From Streptomyces sp. CBMA29 (GTDB lineage: Bacteria > Actinomycetota > Actinomycetes > Streptomycetales > Streptomycetaceae), in the NCBI RefSeq assembly GCF_014596445.1, contig NZ_MECL01000055.1, positions 1 through 48,930 of the forward strand: DNA of 48,930 nt. Reading direction: 5' to 3'. The notes under the pieces were generated by a model. That model made no database searches. It saw nothing but the letters and a program-made list of their open reading frames with translations, and had not been told where the DNA came from. The translations under genes and the position numbers were made by a program. This document shows, in pieces, positions 9,010 to 16,348 of this stretch. Numbering within the stretch: the stretch's first letter is position 1; each line of letters begins with the position of its first letter.

Positions 9010-9044
9010 GGGCCGGGCACCCCGATTTCGGGGGTGCCCGGCCC
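9010..9044 (+). terminator. Terminator of the rpsF-ssb-rpsR-rplI operon
   Basis: Perfect 14-bp stem (gggccgggcacccc with ggggtgcccggccc) and a 7-base loop, 33 bases after the rplI stop and followed by ttcgtccttcc. It lacks a long T-run, as is common in Streptomyces. Confidence 0.85.
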
Positions 9045-9133
9045 TTCGTCCTTCCTGGTCCGGTGAGCGCTGTGCGGTCTGGCTGCTCGCTTTGGCTGCT
9101 CGCTTTGGCTCTCCGGGCGGGCGCCCCGCGCTC

Positions 9134-10567
9134 TCAGCGGGCGGCGCCCGTGACGATCCAGCGGCCGGAGCGGGCCCGTAGCCACAGGGCGGCGAGCCGG
9201 GTCAGCATCATCAGGGTCATCGCCCACCAGAGCGCGGTCAGCCCCCAGCCGAGGGCGGGCACGGCCAGCGCGGCGGGCGCGAAGACGGCCAGCGTCGCCA
9301 GCATCGACCATGCGAGATACGGCCCGTCGCCCGCGCCCATCAGCACGCCGTCCAGGACGAAGACGATGCCGCAGACCGGCTGCGCCAGCGCGACCACCAG
9401 CAGCGCGGACGTCAACGCGTCCCGTACGGCCGGGTCCGAGGTGAACAGCGGCCCGACCAGCGGCCGGGCCAGCGCCACCAGCAGCCCCAGGACGACCCCG
9501 CAGACCACTCCCCACGCGATCATGCGGCGGCAGGCGGCGCGGGCGCCCTCGGGGTCGTCCGCGCCCAGGTAGCGGCCGATGATCGCCTGTCCCGCGATGG
9601 CGATGGCGTCCAGGGCGAAGGCGAGCAGGGACCAGACGGTGAGGGTGATCTGGTGGGCGGCGATCTCGGCGTCACCGAGCCCCGCGGCGACGGCGGTGGC
9701 GATGAGCAGGACGGCCCGCAGGCTGAGCGTGCGGACGAGGAGGGGGACGCCGGCCCTGGCGCAGGCGCGGATTCCGGCGGGGTCGGGCCGCAACAGCGCC
9801 CACAGGGCGGAGCGTTCACCCGTACCGGGGGGCCCGTCGTCCTGGGCGTGCCGCTTGGCGCCGCGGATCACCACCCACACATAGACGGCCGCCATGCCGT
9901 TCTGGGCGATGACCGTGCCCCACGCGGAGCCCGCGATGCCGAGTCCCGCGCCGTACACCAGACCCGCGTTGAGCCCCGCGTTGGCGGCGAATCCGCCGAC
10001 CGCCACGTACAGCGGGGTGCGGGTGTCCTGGAGGCCGCGCAGGACGCCGGTCGCCGCCAGCACCATCAGCATCGCGGGGATGCCGAGCGAGCTGATCCGC
10101 AGATACGCGGTCGCGTACGGGGCGGCGGTCGGCGACGCGCCGAACAGGCCGACCACGGCCGGGGCGGCCGGGAGCACGACGGCGATCACCAGCGCGCCCA
10201 GCAGCAGCGCGAGCCAGATGCCGTCCACGCCCTGGCGGATCGCGGCGGGCAGGTCGCCCGCGCCGACCCGGCGGGCGACGGCGGCGGTGGTCGCGTACGC
10301 CAGGAAGACGAAGATGTTGACGGCGGTGGTGAGGAGCGCCGCGGCGACGCCGAGGCCCGCGAGCTGGGCGGTGCCGAGATGGCCGACAACCGCGCTGTCG
10401 GCCATGACGAAGAGGGGTTCGGCGACCAGCGCGCCGAAGGCGGGGATCGCGAGGGCGAGGATCTCCCGGTCGTGGCGGCCCCGGGCGGGCTTGCGGGGGG
10501 ACGAGGCCGGATCCTTCTCCACCGCGGGCTTGGCGACCGGATTCACATGCACAGGGTAATCGTCCAC
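9134..10567 (-). CDS. MATE family efflux transporter (DinF-like)
   Basis: 477-residue membrane protein with about twelve transmembrane segments in two repeats. Family signs are ILALAIPAFGALVAEPLFVMADSAVVGHLGT at the start of helix 1-2 and the equivalent region in the second half. MATE proteins export drugs or metabolites using Na+ or H+ gradients. The start is uncertain: GTG codons at 10567, 10552 and 10546 are all in frame, and none has a good ribosome binding site. A DnaA-box-like TCGTCCACA (10560-10568) overlaps the first of these. The gene is convergent with the rplI operon and divergent from dnaB. Confidence 0.88.
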   Translation of the reverse strand: MDDYPVHVNPVAKPAVEKDPASSPRKPARGRHDREILALAIPAFGALVAEPLFVMADSAVVGHLGTAQLAGLGVAAALLTTAVNIFVFLAYATTAAVARRVGAGDLPAAIRQGVDGIWLALLLGALVIAVVLPAAPAVVGLFGASPTAAPYATAYLRISSLGIPAMLMVLAATGVLRGLQDTRTPLYVAVGGFAANAGLNAGLVYGAGLGIAGSAWGTVIAQNGMAAVYVWVVIRGAKRHAQDDGPPGTGERSALWALLRPDPAGIRACARAGVPLLVRTLSLRAVLLIATAVAAGLGDAEIAAHQITLTVWSLLAFALDAIAIAGQAIIGRYLGADDPEGARAACRRMIAWGVVCGVVLGLLVALARPLVGPLFTSDPAVRDALTSALLVVALAQPVCGIVFVLDGVLMGAGDGPYLAWSMLATLAVFAPAALAVPALGWGLTALWWAMTLMMLTRLAALWLRARSGRWIVTGAAR

Positions 10568-10733
10568 AAGTAAGAGGTAAAGACCTGCCTCGGCTATTAC
10601 GGGTGACTGCGTAGAGTGATCTCCTCCGCGTTGTTTGTGGCGATCTTGGGCCGACCGTGAATTTTTTTCTCCTGCACAGGCTATGGACGGAGAAAGGCCA
10701 GGTCAGAGCCGTTCCCCTGAGTAGATTGTCAGC

Positions 10734-10822
10734 TTGTCCACAGCGTCGTCCCAAGGGCTGTACACAGGTTGGGGCCACTTCTCCACAGGTATGCCGCCGC
10801 CGTCCACACCCCCTGTGGATAA
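10734..10822. promoter_or_regulatory. Cluster of five DnaA boxes upstream of dnaB
   Basis: In the 443-base gap between the MATE and dnaB starts, five DnaA-box-like 9-mers fall within 89 bases: TTGTCCACA (10734), CTGTACACA (10758), TTCTCCACA (10779), CCGTCCACA (10800) and, reversed, TTATCCACA (10814-10822). The first and last are ideal Streptomyces and E. coli consensus boxes, and the spacing is regular (about 21-24 bases between the first four). A further TCGTCCACA lies at 10560. A seven-T run at about 10661-10667 precedes the cluster. The rest of the gap holds presumed promoters and shows no gene. Confidence 0.75.
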
Positions 10823-11010
10823 CCGGGTTGGTCAGGGCCGCCGAGAGCCCTACCGTGGACCGTCCCCCGACGCGCCGCGAGCGGCCCCGGGTGACTCAAA
10901 TGTCGGCGCCGTGCCGTAAGAAAGAGCCGTGCCCCACGAACGCGTGGCACGTAACGGGGTGCGGTCGAACGCGGTCGAACGGTCCGCAGGGACGGGAGGA
11001 GGTGGCGCGG

Positions 11011-12477
11011 ATGAGCCAGCCCGAACCCGCGGACGAGCACTGGGGGGAAGCACCCCCCGAAGCCGGTCCGAGCGACCGGCCCCCCGTCACCCGCTTCCGC
11101 AAGAAGAACGGCTCCGACGACGGCGACAGCAACCGCTGGTCCGAGGGCGGCGGCTTCGAGCGCGTCCCGCCGCAGGACCTCGACGCCGAACAGTCCGTCC
11201 TCGGCGGCATGCTGCTCTCCAAGGACGCCATCGCCGACGTCGTCGAAGTCCTCAAGGGCGCCGACTTCTACCGCCCTGCCCACGAGACGATCTACGCGGC
11301 GATCCTCGACCTCTACGCCCGCGGCGAGCCCGCCGACCCCATCACCACCGCCGCCGAACTCACCAAGCGCGGCGAGATCGCCCGCGTCGGCGGCGCCCCC
11401 TACCTCCACACCCTCGTCAACGCCGTCCCCACCGCGGCCAACGCCGAGTACTACGCCGAGATCGTCCACGAGCGCGCCGTCCTGCGCCGCCTGGTCGAAG
11501 CCGGCACCCGCATCACCCAGATGGGATACGCCGCCGACGGCGACGTCGACGAGATCGTCAACAACGCCCAGGCCGAGATCTACGCCGTCACAGAACAGCG
11601 CACCTCCGAGGACTACCTCCCCCTCGGCGACATCATGGAGGGCGCCCTCGACGAGATCGAGGCCATCGGCTCCCGCAGCGGCCAGATGTCCGGCGTCCCC
11701 ACCGGCTTCACCGACCTCGACTCCCTCACCAACGGCCTCCACCCCGGCCAGATGATCGTCATCGCCGCCCGCCCGGCGATGGGCAAGTCCACGCTCGCGC
11801 TGGACTTCGCGCGGACGTGTTCCATTGCCCACAAGATGCCCAGCGTCATCTTCTCGCTCGAAATGGGGCGCAACGAGATCGCGATGCGGCTGCTGTCCGC
11901 CGAGGCGCGGGTGGCGCTGCACCACATGCGGTCGGGGACCATGACGGACGACGACTGGACGAAGGTGGCCCGGCGGATGTCGGACGTCACCGAGGCGCCG
12001 CTCTACATCGACGACTCGCCGAACCTGTCGATGATGGAGATCCGCGCCAAGTGCCGTCGCCTCAAGCAGCGCAACGACCTGCGCCTGGTCGTCATCGACT
12101 ACCTCCAGCTCATGCAGTCGGGCGGCTCGCGCCGCCCCGAGAGCCGTCAGCAGGAGGTCTCGGACATGTCCCGTAACCTCAAGCTCCTGGCCAAGGAGCT
12201 CGAAGTCCCGGTCATCGCGCTCTCCCAGCTCAACCGTGGCCCCGAACAGCGCACCGACAAGAAGCCCATGGTCTCCGACCTGCGCGAATCCGGCTCCATC
12301 GAGCAGGACGCCGACATGGTGATCCTCCTCCACCGCGAGGACGCCTACGAAAAGGAGTCCCCCCGCGCGGGCGAGGCCGACCTGATCGTCGCCAAGCACC
12401 GTAACGGCCCCACCGCCACCATCACGGTCGCCTTCCAGGGCCACTACTCCCGCTTCGTGGACATGGCCCAGACCTGA
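11011..12477 (+). CDS. dnaB: Replicative DNA helicase DnaB
   Basis: 488 residues. The N-terminal domain (about 50-150; PPQDLDAEQSVLGGMLLS) is followed by the RecA-like helicase domain with Walker A ARPAMGKST, Walker B LVVIDYLQLM and the GSIEQDADMV/HR segment. The hexamer unwinds the parental duplex at the fork. No intein is present, unlike some actinobacterial dnaB genes. ATG at 11011 is chosen because GGAGGAGGT ends seven bases upstream; an earlier in-frame start at 10657 would add an implausible low-quality extension through the DnaA boxes. Confidence 0.97.
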   Translation: MSQPEPADEHWGEAPPEAGPSDRPPVTRFRKKNGSDDGDSNRWSEGGGFERVPPQDLDAEQSVLGGMLLSKDAIADVVEVLKGADFYRPAHETIYAAILDLYARGEPADPITTAAELTKRGEIARVGGAPYLHTLVNAVPTAANAEYYAEIVHERAVLRRLVEAGTRITQMGYAADGDVDEIVNNAQAEIYAVTEQRTSEDYLPLGDIMEGALDEIEAIGSRSGQMSGVPTGFTDLDSLTNGLHPGQMIVIAARPAMGKSTLALDFARTCSIAHKMPSVIFSLEMGRNEIAMRLLSAEARVALHHMRSGTMTDDDWTKVARRMSDVTEAPLYIDDSPNLSMMEIRAKCRRLKQRNDLRLVVIDYLQLMQSGGSRRPESRQQEVSDMSRNLKLLAKELEVPVIALSQLNRGPEQRTDKKPMVSDLRESGSIEQDADMVILLHREDAYEKESPRAGEADLIVAKHRNGPTATITVAFQGHYSRFVDMAQT

Positions 12478-12798
12478 CCGGGTGTTGTGTAGGTTCTCAG
12501 GTCCCGTGCCCGCGCGATGACATGAGCCGCTGGTGCAACCTACACATTCACCGCGGAGGCGGACCAGACGCCGAGGGCGCCTCCCGGCAGGGACACGAAC
12601 CGCCATCCTCCAGGTTCTGTGATCTGCCACGCCTCGAACGCCGCATCGGTTGGACACAGTCTGAGAAACCGTGAAGAGCCGCAGTTCACGGCATCGTTGA
12701 TGGACACGAGCAGTGAGAACCTACGCCGCCGCCGACGTCCTGGACCGTGCGCACGCGCTGGCCCTCGCCTGGCTGGTGGGCCGAGCCCTTCCGACCGG
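12478..12798. other. Intergenic region after dnaB with inverted GTAGGTTCTCA motifs
   Basis: No convincing gene. GTAGGTTCTCA (12489-12499) is repeated inverted and perfectly as TGAGAACCTAC (12714-12724). A third partial inverted copy, AACCTACACA (12537-12546), pairs with TGTGTAGGTT (12486-12495). The inside is less GC-rich than its surroundings. A 55-codon minus-strand frame (12540-12707, GTG start) with plausible composition (ends WSASAVNV) may be a remnant coding segment. The layout could be a decayed mobile element or two operators. Confidence 0.4.
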
Positions 12799-13926
12799 TC
12801 AGGCCGGTTGGAAGAACGCGAGCATTCTCCGGCTGGCGTCGGGCGACGTCAGAATGGTGTGGATGCGGGCGGACTCGCGGGCGGCGGAGCCGGTACGGGC
12901 GAACATCTCGCGTTCGTACTCCGCGACGGCGCGGGGAATGTCCTGCGGGTGCGCGGCGAGGGCGAGGCCGAGGAGGGTGCCGTCGAGAAGGGCCATGTTG
13001 GCGCCCTCGCCGACCGGTGGCATCAGGTGGGCGGCGTCGCCGATGAGGGTGACGTCCGGTGTCGACGGCCAGGTCAGGCCGACCGGGAGGGTGGTGATCG
13101 CCCGTGGTACGACCGTGTCGTCGCAGGCCGCGATCAGCGCGGTGAACCGTGGGTGCCAGCCGGGGAGCAGGCCGATCAGGCGCGTCCGGGCGGCGGCGGG
13201 ATCGTCGAAGGGGATCCGGCTGGTGGCGAACCAGTCCTCGCCGGTGTTGTAGAAGCTGAGGCCGATACGGACGCGGCCGTCGCCGTTGCGCTGCGCGGCC
13301 AGCGACAGGCCGTCGCCGAGCACCCAGTAGTTGCCGCGCCCGACCATGGCCGCGAGGTCGGGGTGCGTGCGGTCGATGTCGGGAATGCCGAGCTCGACGA
13401 TGTTCTGGCCGATGTGCGCCGGGCGGGCGTCGGTGAGCAGGGGGCGGACCCGGGACTGCGCGCCGTCCGCGCCGACCAGCAGGTCGTACGTCGTACTGGC
13501 GCCGTCGGCGAAGTGCAGCAGGCCGTCGGCGGCGGAGGTGAACGCGTGCCCCCAGCGCACCGTGCCGTCGGGGAGGGAGTCCAGCAGCAGGTCGCGCAGG
13601 TCGGCGCGGTCGACCTCGGGGCGGTCGAGCGGGGCGTCCTCGGGGGTGTCCTCCTGGAGCAGCAGGGTGCCGTCCGGTTCGAGGAGGCGCATGTCCTGGC
13701 CTTCGCCGCGGGCTATCGCGTGGAACCGGTCGATGAGTCCGGCCTCGCGCAGCGCCCGCTGTCCGGAGTGGATGTCGAGCATGCCGCCCTGACCGCGGGC
13801 GTCGCGTGACGCCTCGCGTTCGTAGACGACGGCGTCGATGCCGTGGATGTGCAGTACGCGGGCGAGGGCCAGGCCGCCGAGGCCGGCCCCGACGACGGCG
13901 ACGGCCGCGGTGGTGATGGTGGGCAT
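12799..13926 (-). CDS. FAD-dependent monooxygenase, TetX-like
   Basis: 375-residue group A flavoprotein monooxygenase. The Rossmann motif VVGAGLGGLALARVL starts at about residue 10, followed by GGMLDIHSGQRALREAGL, very like the GGxLDxHxGQ stretch of Tet(X). DLLVGADGAQSRVR is the DG motif and TLIGDAAHLMPPVGEGANMAL the second FAD-binding GD motif. Tet(X) enzymes hydroxylate and inactivate tetracyclines. The natural substrate here is unknown and could be another aromatic polyketide. It is divergent from a TetR regulator with shared operator-like repeats between them, which suggests substrate-induced control. Confidence 0.88.
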   Translation of the reverse strand: MPTITTAAVAVVGAGLGGLALARVLHIHGIDAVVYEREASRDARGQGGMLDIHSGQRALREAGLIDRFHAIARGEGQDMRLLEPDGTLLLQEDTPEDAPLDRPEVDRADLRDLLLDSLPDGTVRWGHAFTSAADGLLHFADGASTTYDLLVGADGAQSRVRPLLTDARPAHIGQNIVELGIPDIDRTHPDLAAMVGRGNYWVLGDGLSLAAQRNGDGRVRIGLSFYNTGEDWFATSRIPFDDPAAARTRLIGLLPGWHPRFTALIAACDDTVVPRAITTLPVGLTWPSTPDVTLIGDAAHLMPPVGEGANMALLDGTLLGLALAAHPQDIPRAVAEYEREMFARTGSAARESARIHTILTSPDASRRMLAFFQPA

Positions 13927-13956
13927 GGGTGTCCCTTTCGGTTCCTTCGGTCCGCC

Positions 13957-14008
13957 GATACACCGTACTGGTCAATACACTGTATCGCTACGATGCGATG
14001 TACCGTAT
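13957..14008. promoter_or_regulatory. Operator-like repeats between monooxygenase and tetR genes
   Basis: Three related 11-mers lie in the 87-base divergent gap: ATACACCGTAc (13958), ATACACTGTAT (13975, arms ATACA/TGTAT around one base) and ATGTACCGTAT (13998). An outer GATACA...TGTATC pair (13957-13986) is also seen. Such short dyads are typical TetR-family operators and would cover both promoters. Confidence 0.6.
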
Positions 14009-14013
14009 CCCGC

Positions 14014-14694
14014 ATGTTGGTGTGGGAGCGGCCGGAGCCGCCGAATCGACCCGTACCGGCTCCCCTGGACCGGGAGCGGATCGTACGAGCGGCGATCGAG
14101 CTGGCCGACGCGGACGGCCTGGACGCGGTGTCGCTGCGCAAGGTCGCCACCGCGCTGGGCGTCGGACCGATGCGGCTGTACGGCTACATCGAGAGCAAGG
14201 ACGAACTGCTCGACCTGATGGTCGACGCGATCCACGCCGAGATCCGGCCGGTCGGGGACACCTGGCGGGAGGTCCTGCGCTCTCTCGCCGAGACCACCCG
14301 GCAGGCCGCCCACGACCACGAATGGCTCGCCGACCTGCTCGGCGGCCGGCCGCAGCTCGGCCCGCACGCGCTGGCCAGGGGGGAAGCCGTGGTCGCCGCA
14401 CTGGACGGCGTCCACGTGGACGCCGTCATGCCCGTGGTCACCGCGGTCGACGCCTACGTGACCGGCGCCGTCCGCCGTGAGATCGCCGCCCGCCGCGCCG
14501 AGCGGACCACCGGCCTGGACGAGAAGCGCTGGCAGGTCTCACTGGGCCCCTACCTGGAGCGCACCTTCGCCACCGGCCGCTTCCCCGCCCTGTCCACCGT
14601 GATCCACGACGCCGCCCACCTCGACGCCGACCACACCTTCCGCCTCGGCCTCGACTACCTCCTCGACGGCATCGCGACCCACATCTCGCGATGA
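14014..14694 (+). CDS. TetR/AcrR family regulator
   Basis: 226 residues. The HTH domain is clear: LDRERIVRAAIELADADGLDAVSLRKVATALGVGPMRLYGYIESKDELLDLMVDAI. The C-terminal part fits the TetR C-terminal ligand domain (TetR_C class). It probably represses itself and the divergent monooxygenase in response to an aromatic ligand. ATG at 14014 gives the usual short N-terminus; ATG at 13993 is in frame but lies inside the operator repeats. The gene is convergent with the MFS gene. Confidence 0.9.
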   Translation: MLVWERPEPPNRPVPAPLDRERIVRAAIELADADGLDAVSLRKVATALGVGPMRLYGYIESKDELLDLMVDAIHAEIRPVGDTWREVLRSLAETTRQAAHDHEWLADLLGGRPQLGPHALARGEAVVAALDGVHVDAVMPVVTAVDAYVTGAVRREIAARRAERTTGLDEKRWQVSLGPYLERTFATGRFPALSTVIHDAAHLDADHTFRLGLDYLLDGIATHISR

Positions 14695-14771
14695 CGCGCG
14701 CCGGTCGGTTCCGGCCTACCCGACATCCGGGCGCGCGCGGAGCCCGGACGCGTTGATGAGTCCCGTACGCG

Positions 14772-15956
14772 TCAACCGCGGGGGATCAGGAAGGCCGTGG
14801 CGGCTGAGGCGGCGATGGTGGCGGCGGCGAGGGTCATGGTGAGGGTGATTCCGATGTGCTGGCCGAGGGCCGAGCCGGTGAGCATTCCGGTGAGGGTGGC
14901 GGCGGCCTGGACGACGGTGTAGGCGGAGGTGGCGCGGCCGAGGAGCTGGTCGGGGGTGTGGCGGGCGAGGTAGGTGTCGATGGTGACGAGGAAGCAGACC
15001 GCCGGGGGGCCGATGAGGGTGAACAGAGCGAGGTCCCACGAGGTGTGGTGAACGTTGAAGGTGACGGCGAACACCGCGCCCAAGGCGGCGAGGCTGGCGA
15101 TGGTCGTGGTCCGGGGGGAGAGACGGGCGGTGACGACGCGGCTGACGGGTGCTCCGAGCAGATAGCCGACGCCCAGCGCGGAGAAGAGCAGGCCGAGAGT
15201 GCCGGCGGTGGCGCGCAGGACGGTGCCGATGTAGGGCACGAGGAGAGCGGTCAGGGCCGCGTTGCCGAGGAAGAAGACGCCCGCGACAGCGAAGAGGGGC
15301 GGCAGACCGGGAGTTGACCGGACGTGGGCGGCGCCGGCGCGCAGTTCGGCGGTGAAGCGGCGCGGGGGCGGGGATTCGGCGGCGGCCGGGCGGTGTGCGA
15401 TCGCGGTGATGAGGACCGCGGAGACGAGGTAGGTGGCGGTGTCGACGGCCACGACCGCCGTGAAGCCGAACGCGACGTAAAGGGCGCCGCCGAGGGGCCC
15501 GCCGACGAGCTGGACGGTGCCGGAAACGAGGGCGGCGAAGGAGTTCGCGGCGCCCAGTCGCGGACCGCGTCCGACCAGCACCGGGACGAGGGCCTTGCGG
15601 GCGGGGGTGAAGAACTGGCTGAAGCCCGCCTCGACGATCAGCGCGACGTAGATGAGCCAGACCTGTCCCGGACGGTGGACGAGGAGCATCGTGGCGACCG
15701 CTCCGGCCCGCAGCAGATCGGTGACCACCATCGTGCGGCGCCGGTCCCAGCGGTCGGCGAAGACCCCGGCGAACGGGCCGATGAGGAGAGCGGGCACGGT
15801 CTCGGCCGCGAGGGCCGCGCCGGTGGCCAGCGTCGATCCGGTCAGGCGGAGTACGTAGAACGGTGCGGCGACCAGCAGCAGCCAGTCGCCGAGGCTGGAC
15901 AGCAGTTGCCCCGCCGCCACCAGTCGGTAGTCGCGAATCCGCAGGACTCCGAGCAC
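14772..15956 (-). CDS. MFS exporter (EntS-like / MFS_3 type)
   Basis: 394 residues with about twelve transmembrane segments. The N-terminus LRIRDYRLVAAGQLLSSLGDWLLLVAAPFYVL and the loop FADRWDRRRTMVV (the motif A position) place it with MFS_3 exporters of siderophores and drugs. The start is GTG at 15956 with a purine-rich GGGGGCGG upstream. A perfect CIRCE element lies in its leader, so heat-shock-type control by HrcA is suggested. No binding protein or biosynthetic genes flank it, so the substrate is unknown. Confidence 0.85.
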   Translation of the reverse strand: MLGVLRIRDYRLVAAGQLLSSLGDWLLLVAAPFYVLRLTGSTLATGAALAAETVPALLIGPFAGVFADRWDRRRTMVVTDLLRAGAVATMLLVHRPGQVWLIYVALIVEAGFSQFFTPARKALVPVLVGRGPRLGAANSFAALVSGTVQLVGGPLGGALYVAFGFTAVVAVDTATYLVSAVLITAIAHRPAAAESPPPRRFTAELRAGAAHVRSTPGLPPLFAVAGVFFLGNAALTALLVPYIGTVLRATAGTLGLLFSALGVGYLLGAPVSRVVTARLSPRTTTIASLAALGAVFAVTFNVHHTSWDLALFTLIGPPAVCFLVTIDTYLARHTPDQLLGRATSAYTVVQAAATLTGMLTGSALGQHIGITLTMTLAAATIAASAATAFLIPRG

Positions 15957-15972
15957 CGCCGCCCCCGTATCG

Positions 15973-15999
15973 TTAGCACTCTCGTGGTGAGAGTGCTAA
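15973..15999 (-). promoter_or_regulatory. Perfect CIRCE element (HrcA operator) before the MFS gene
   Basis: TTAGCACTC, nine bases (tcgtggtga), then GAGTGCTAA matches all 18 defined CIRCE positions. The dyad extends to 13-bp arms (15971-16001). It lies 16 bases before the GTG start of the MFS exporter and just downstream of a promoter-like TTGCGG-16-GATAGT (minus strand, 16008-16035), exactly where HrcA would block transcription. Confidence 0.8.
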
Positions 16000-16007
16000 C
16001 GAGGAGG

Positions 16008-16035
16008 ACTATCAGCCCTGCTCTTCGGCCCGCAA
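16008..16035 (-). promoter_or_regulatory. Predicted promoter of the MFS gene
   Basis: On the minus strand TTGCGG (-35) and GATAGT (-10) are separated by 16 bases, placing the start of transcription immediately before the CIRCE dyad. It overlaps the 3' end of the PPOX remnant. Confidence 0.5.
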
Positions 16036-16296
16036 GGGGGCCCCGTCGGTGGCGGGTTTCTCCGAGGGCGGGGTCAGTTCGAAGTGGACGGTCTTGCCGG
16101 TTTTGCGGTGGGCGAGGCGGTGGGCGAGGGGGACCAGGAGGCCGTGGAGGGTGCGGTATTTGGCGGCGAGGACCTGGGCGGCGGGGTAGTTGCGCAGGCG
16201 CCGCGTCTTGAGCGCGGTCTCGAAGCTGCGGACGTAGGCGTGGTCGCCCTCGACCGCGATGCTCACCGGGGCGGGCACCGGGCGCAAGCGGCTCAC
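16012..16296 (-). pseudogene. Remnant of a PPOX-class (F420/FMN-type) oxidoreductase gene
   Basis: 94 codons. The segment PVSIAVEGDHAYVRSFETALKTRRLRNYPAAQV resembles the middle of actinobacterial PPOX-class F420-dependent proteins, and LAAKYRTLHGLLVPLAHRL...TGKTVHFEL resembles their C-terminus. Relative to the usual 130-145 residues, about 25 N-terminal residues (the SLTTFKRDGTPVATPV-like strand) are missing and about 35 residues between AAQV and LAAKY appear deleted in frame. The upstream sequence is the terminator of the GH3 gene, so the lost 5' end is not hidden nearby. Alternatively it is a small expressed derivative. Confidence 0.55.
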
Positions 16297-16342
16297 CGCC
16301 CCGGCCCCGGCGCCCCGCGAGCGGGCACCGGGGTCGGGGCGG
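16296..16342 (-). terminator. Terminator of the GH3 gene
   Basis: 15-bp GC stem (16296-16310 with 16328-16342, one G-T wobble) enclosing a second small hairpin, seven bases after the GH3 stop codon. Confidence 0.75.
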
Positions 16343-16348
16343 AACCGG

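Noticed and set aside
10657..11010. N-terminal extension of dnaB by 118 codons
   Set aside because: It runs through the DnaA-box cluster, has unlike composition, and the strong GGAGGAGGT fits the ATG at 11011.
14407..14424. 18-bp palindrome GGCGTCCACGTGGACGCC inside the TetR gene, parS-like core
   Set aside because: The flanks differ from parS (GTCC rather than GTTCC) and the sequence is ordinary coding sequence for Asp-Gly-Val-His-Val-Asp-Ala.
14747..14773. GACGCGT...ACGCGTC hairpin between the TetR and MFS stop codons
   Set aside because: Only seven paired bases with a 13-base loop, and it overlaps the last MFS codons; too weak for a terminator call.
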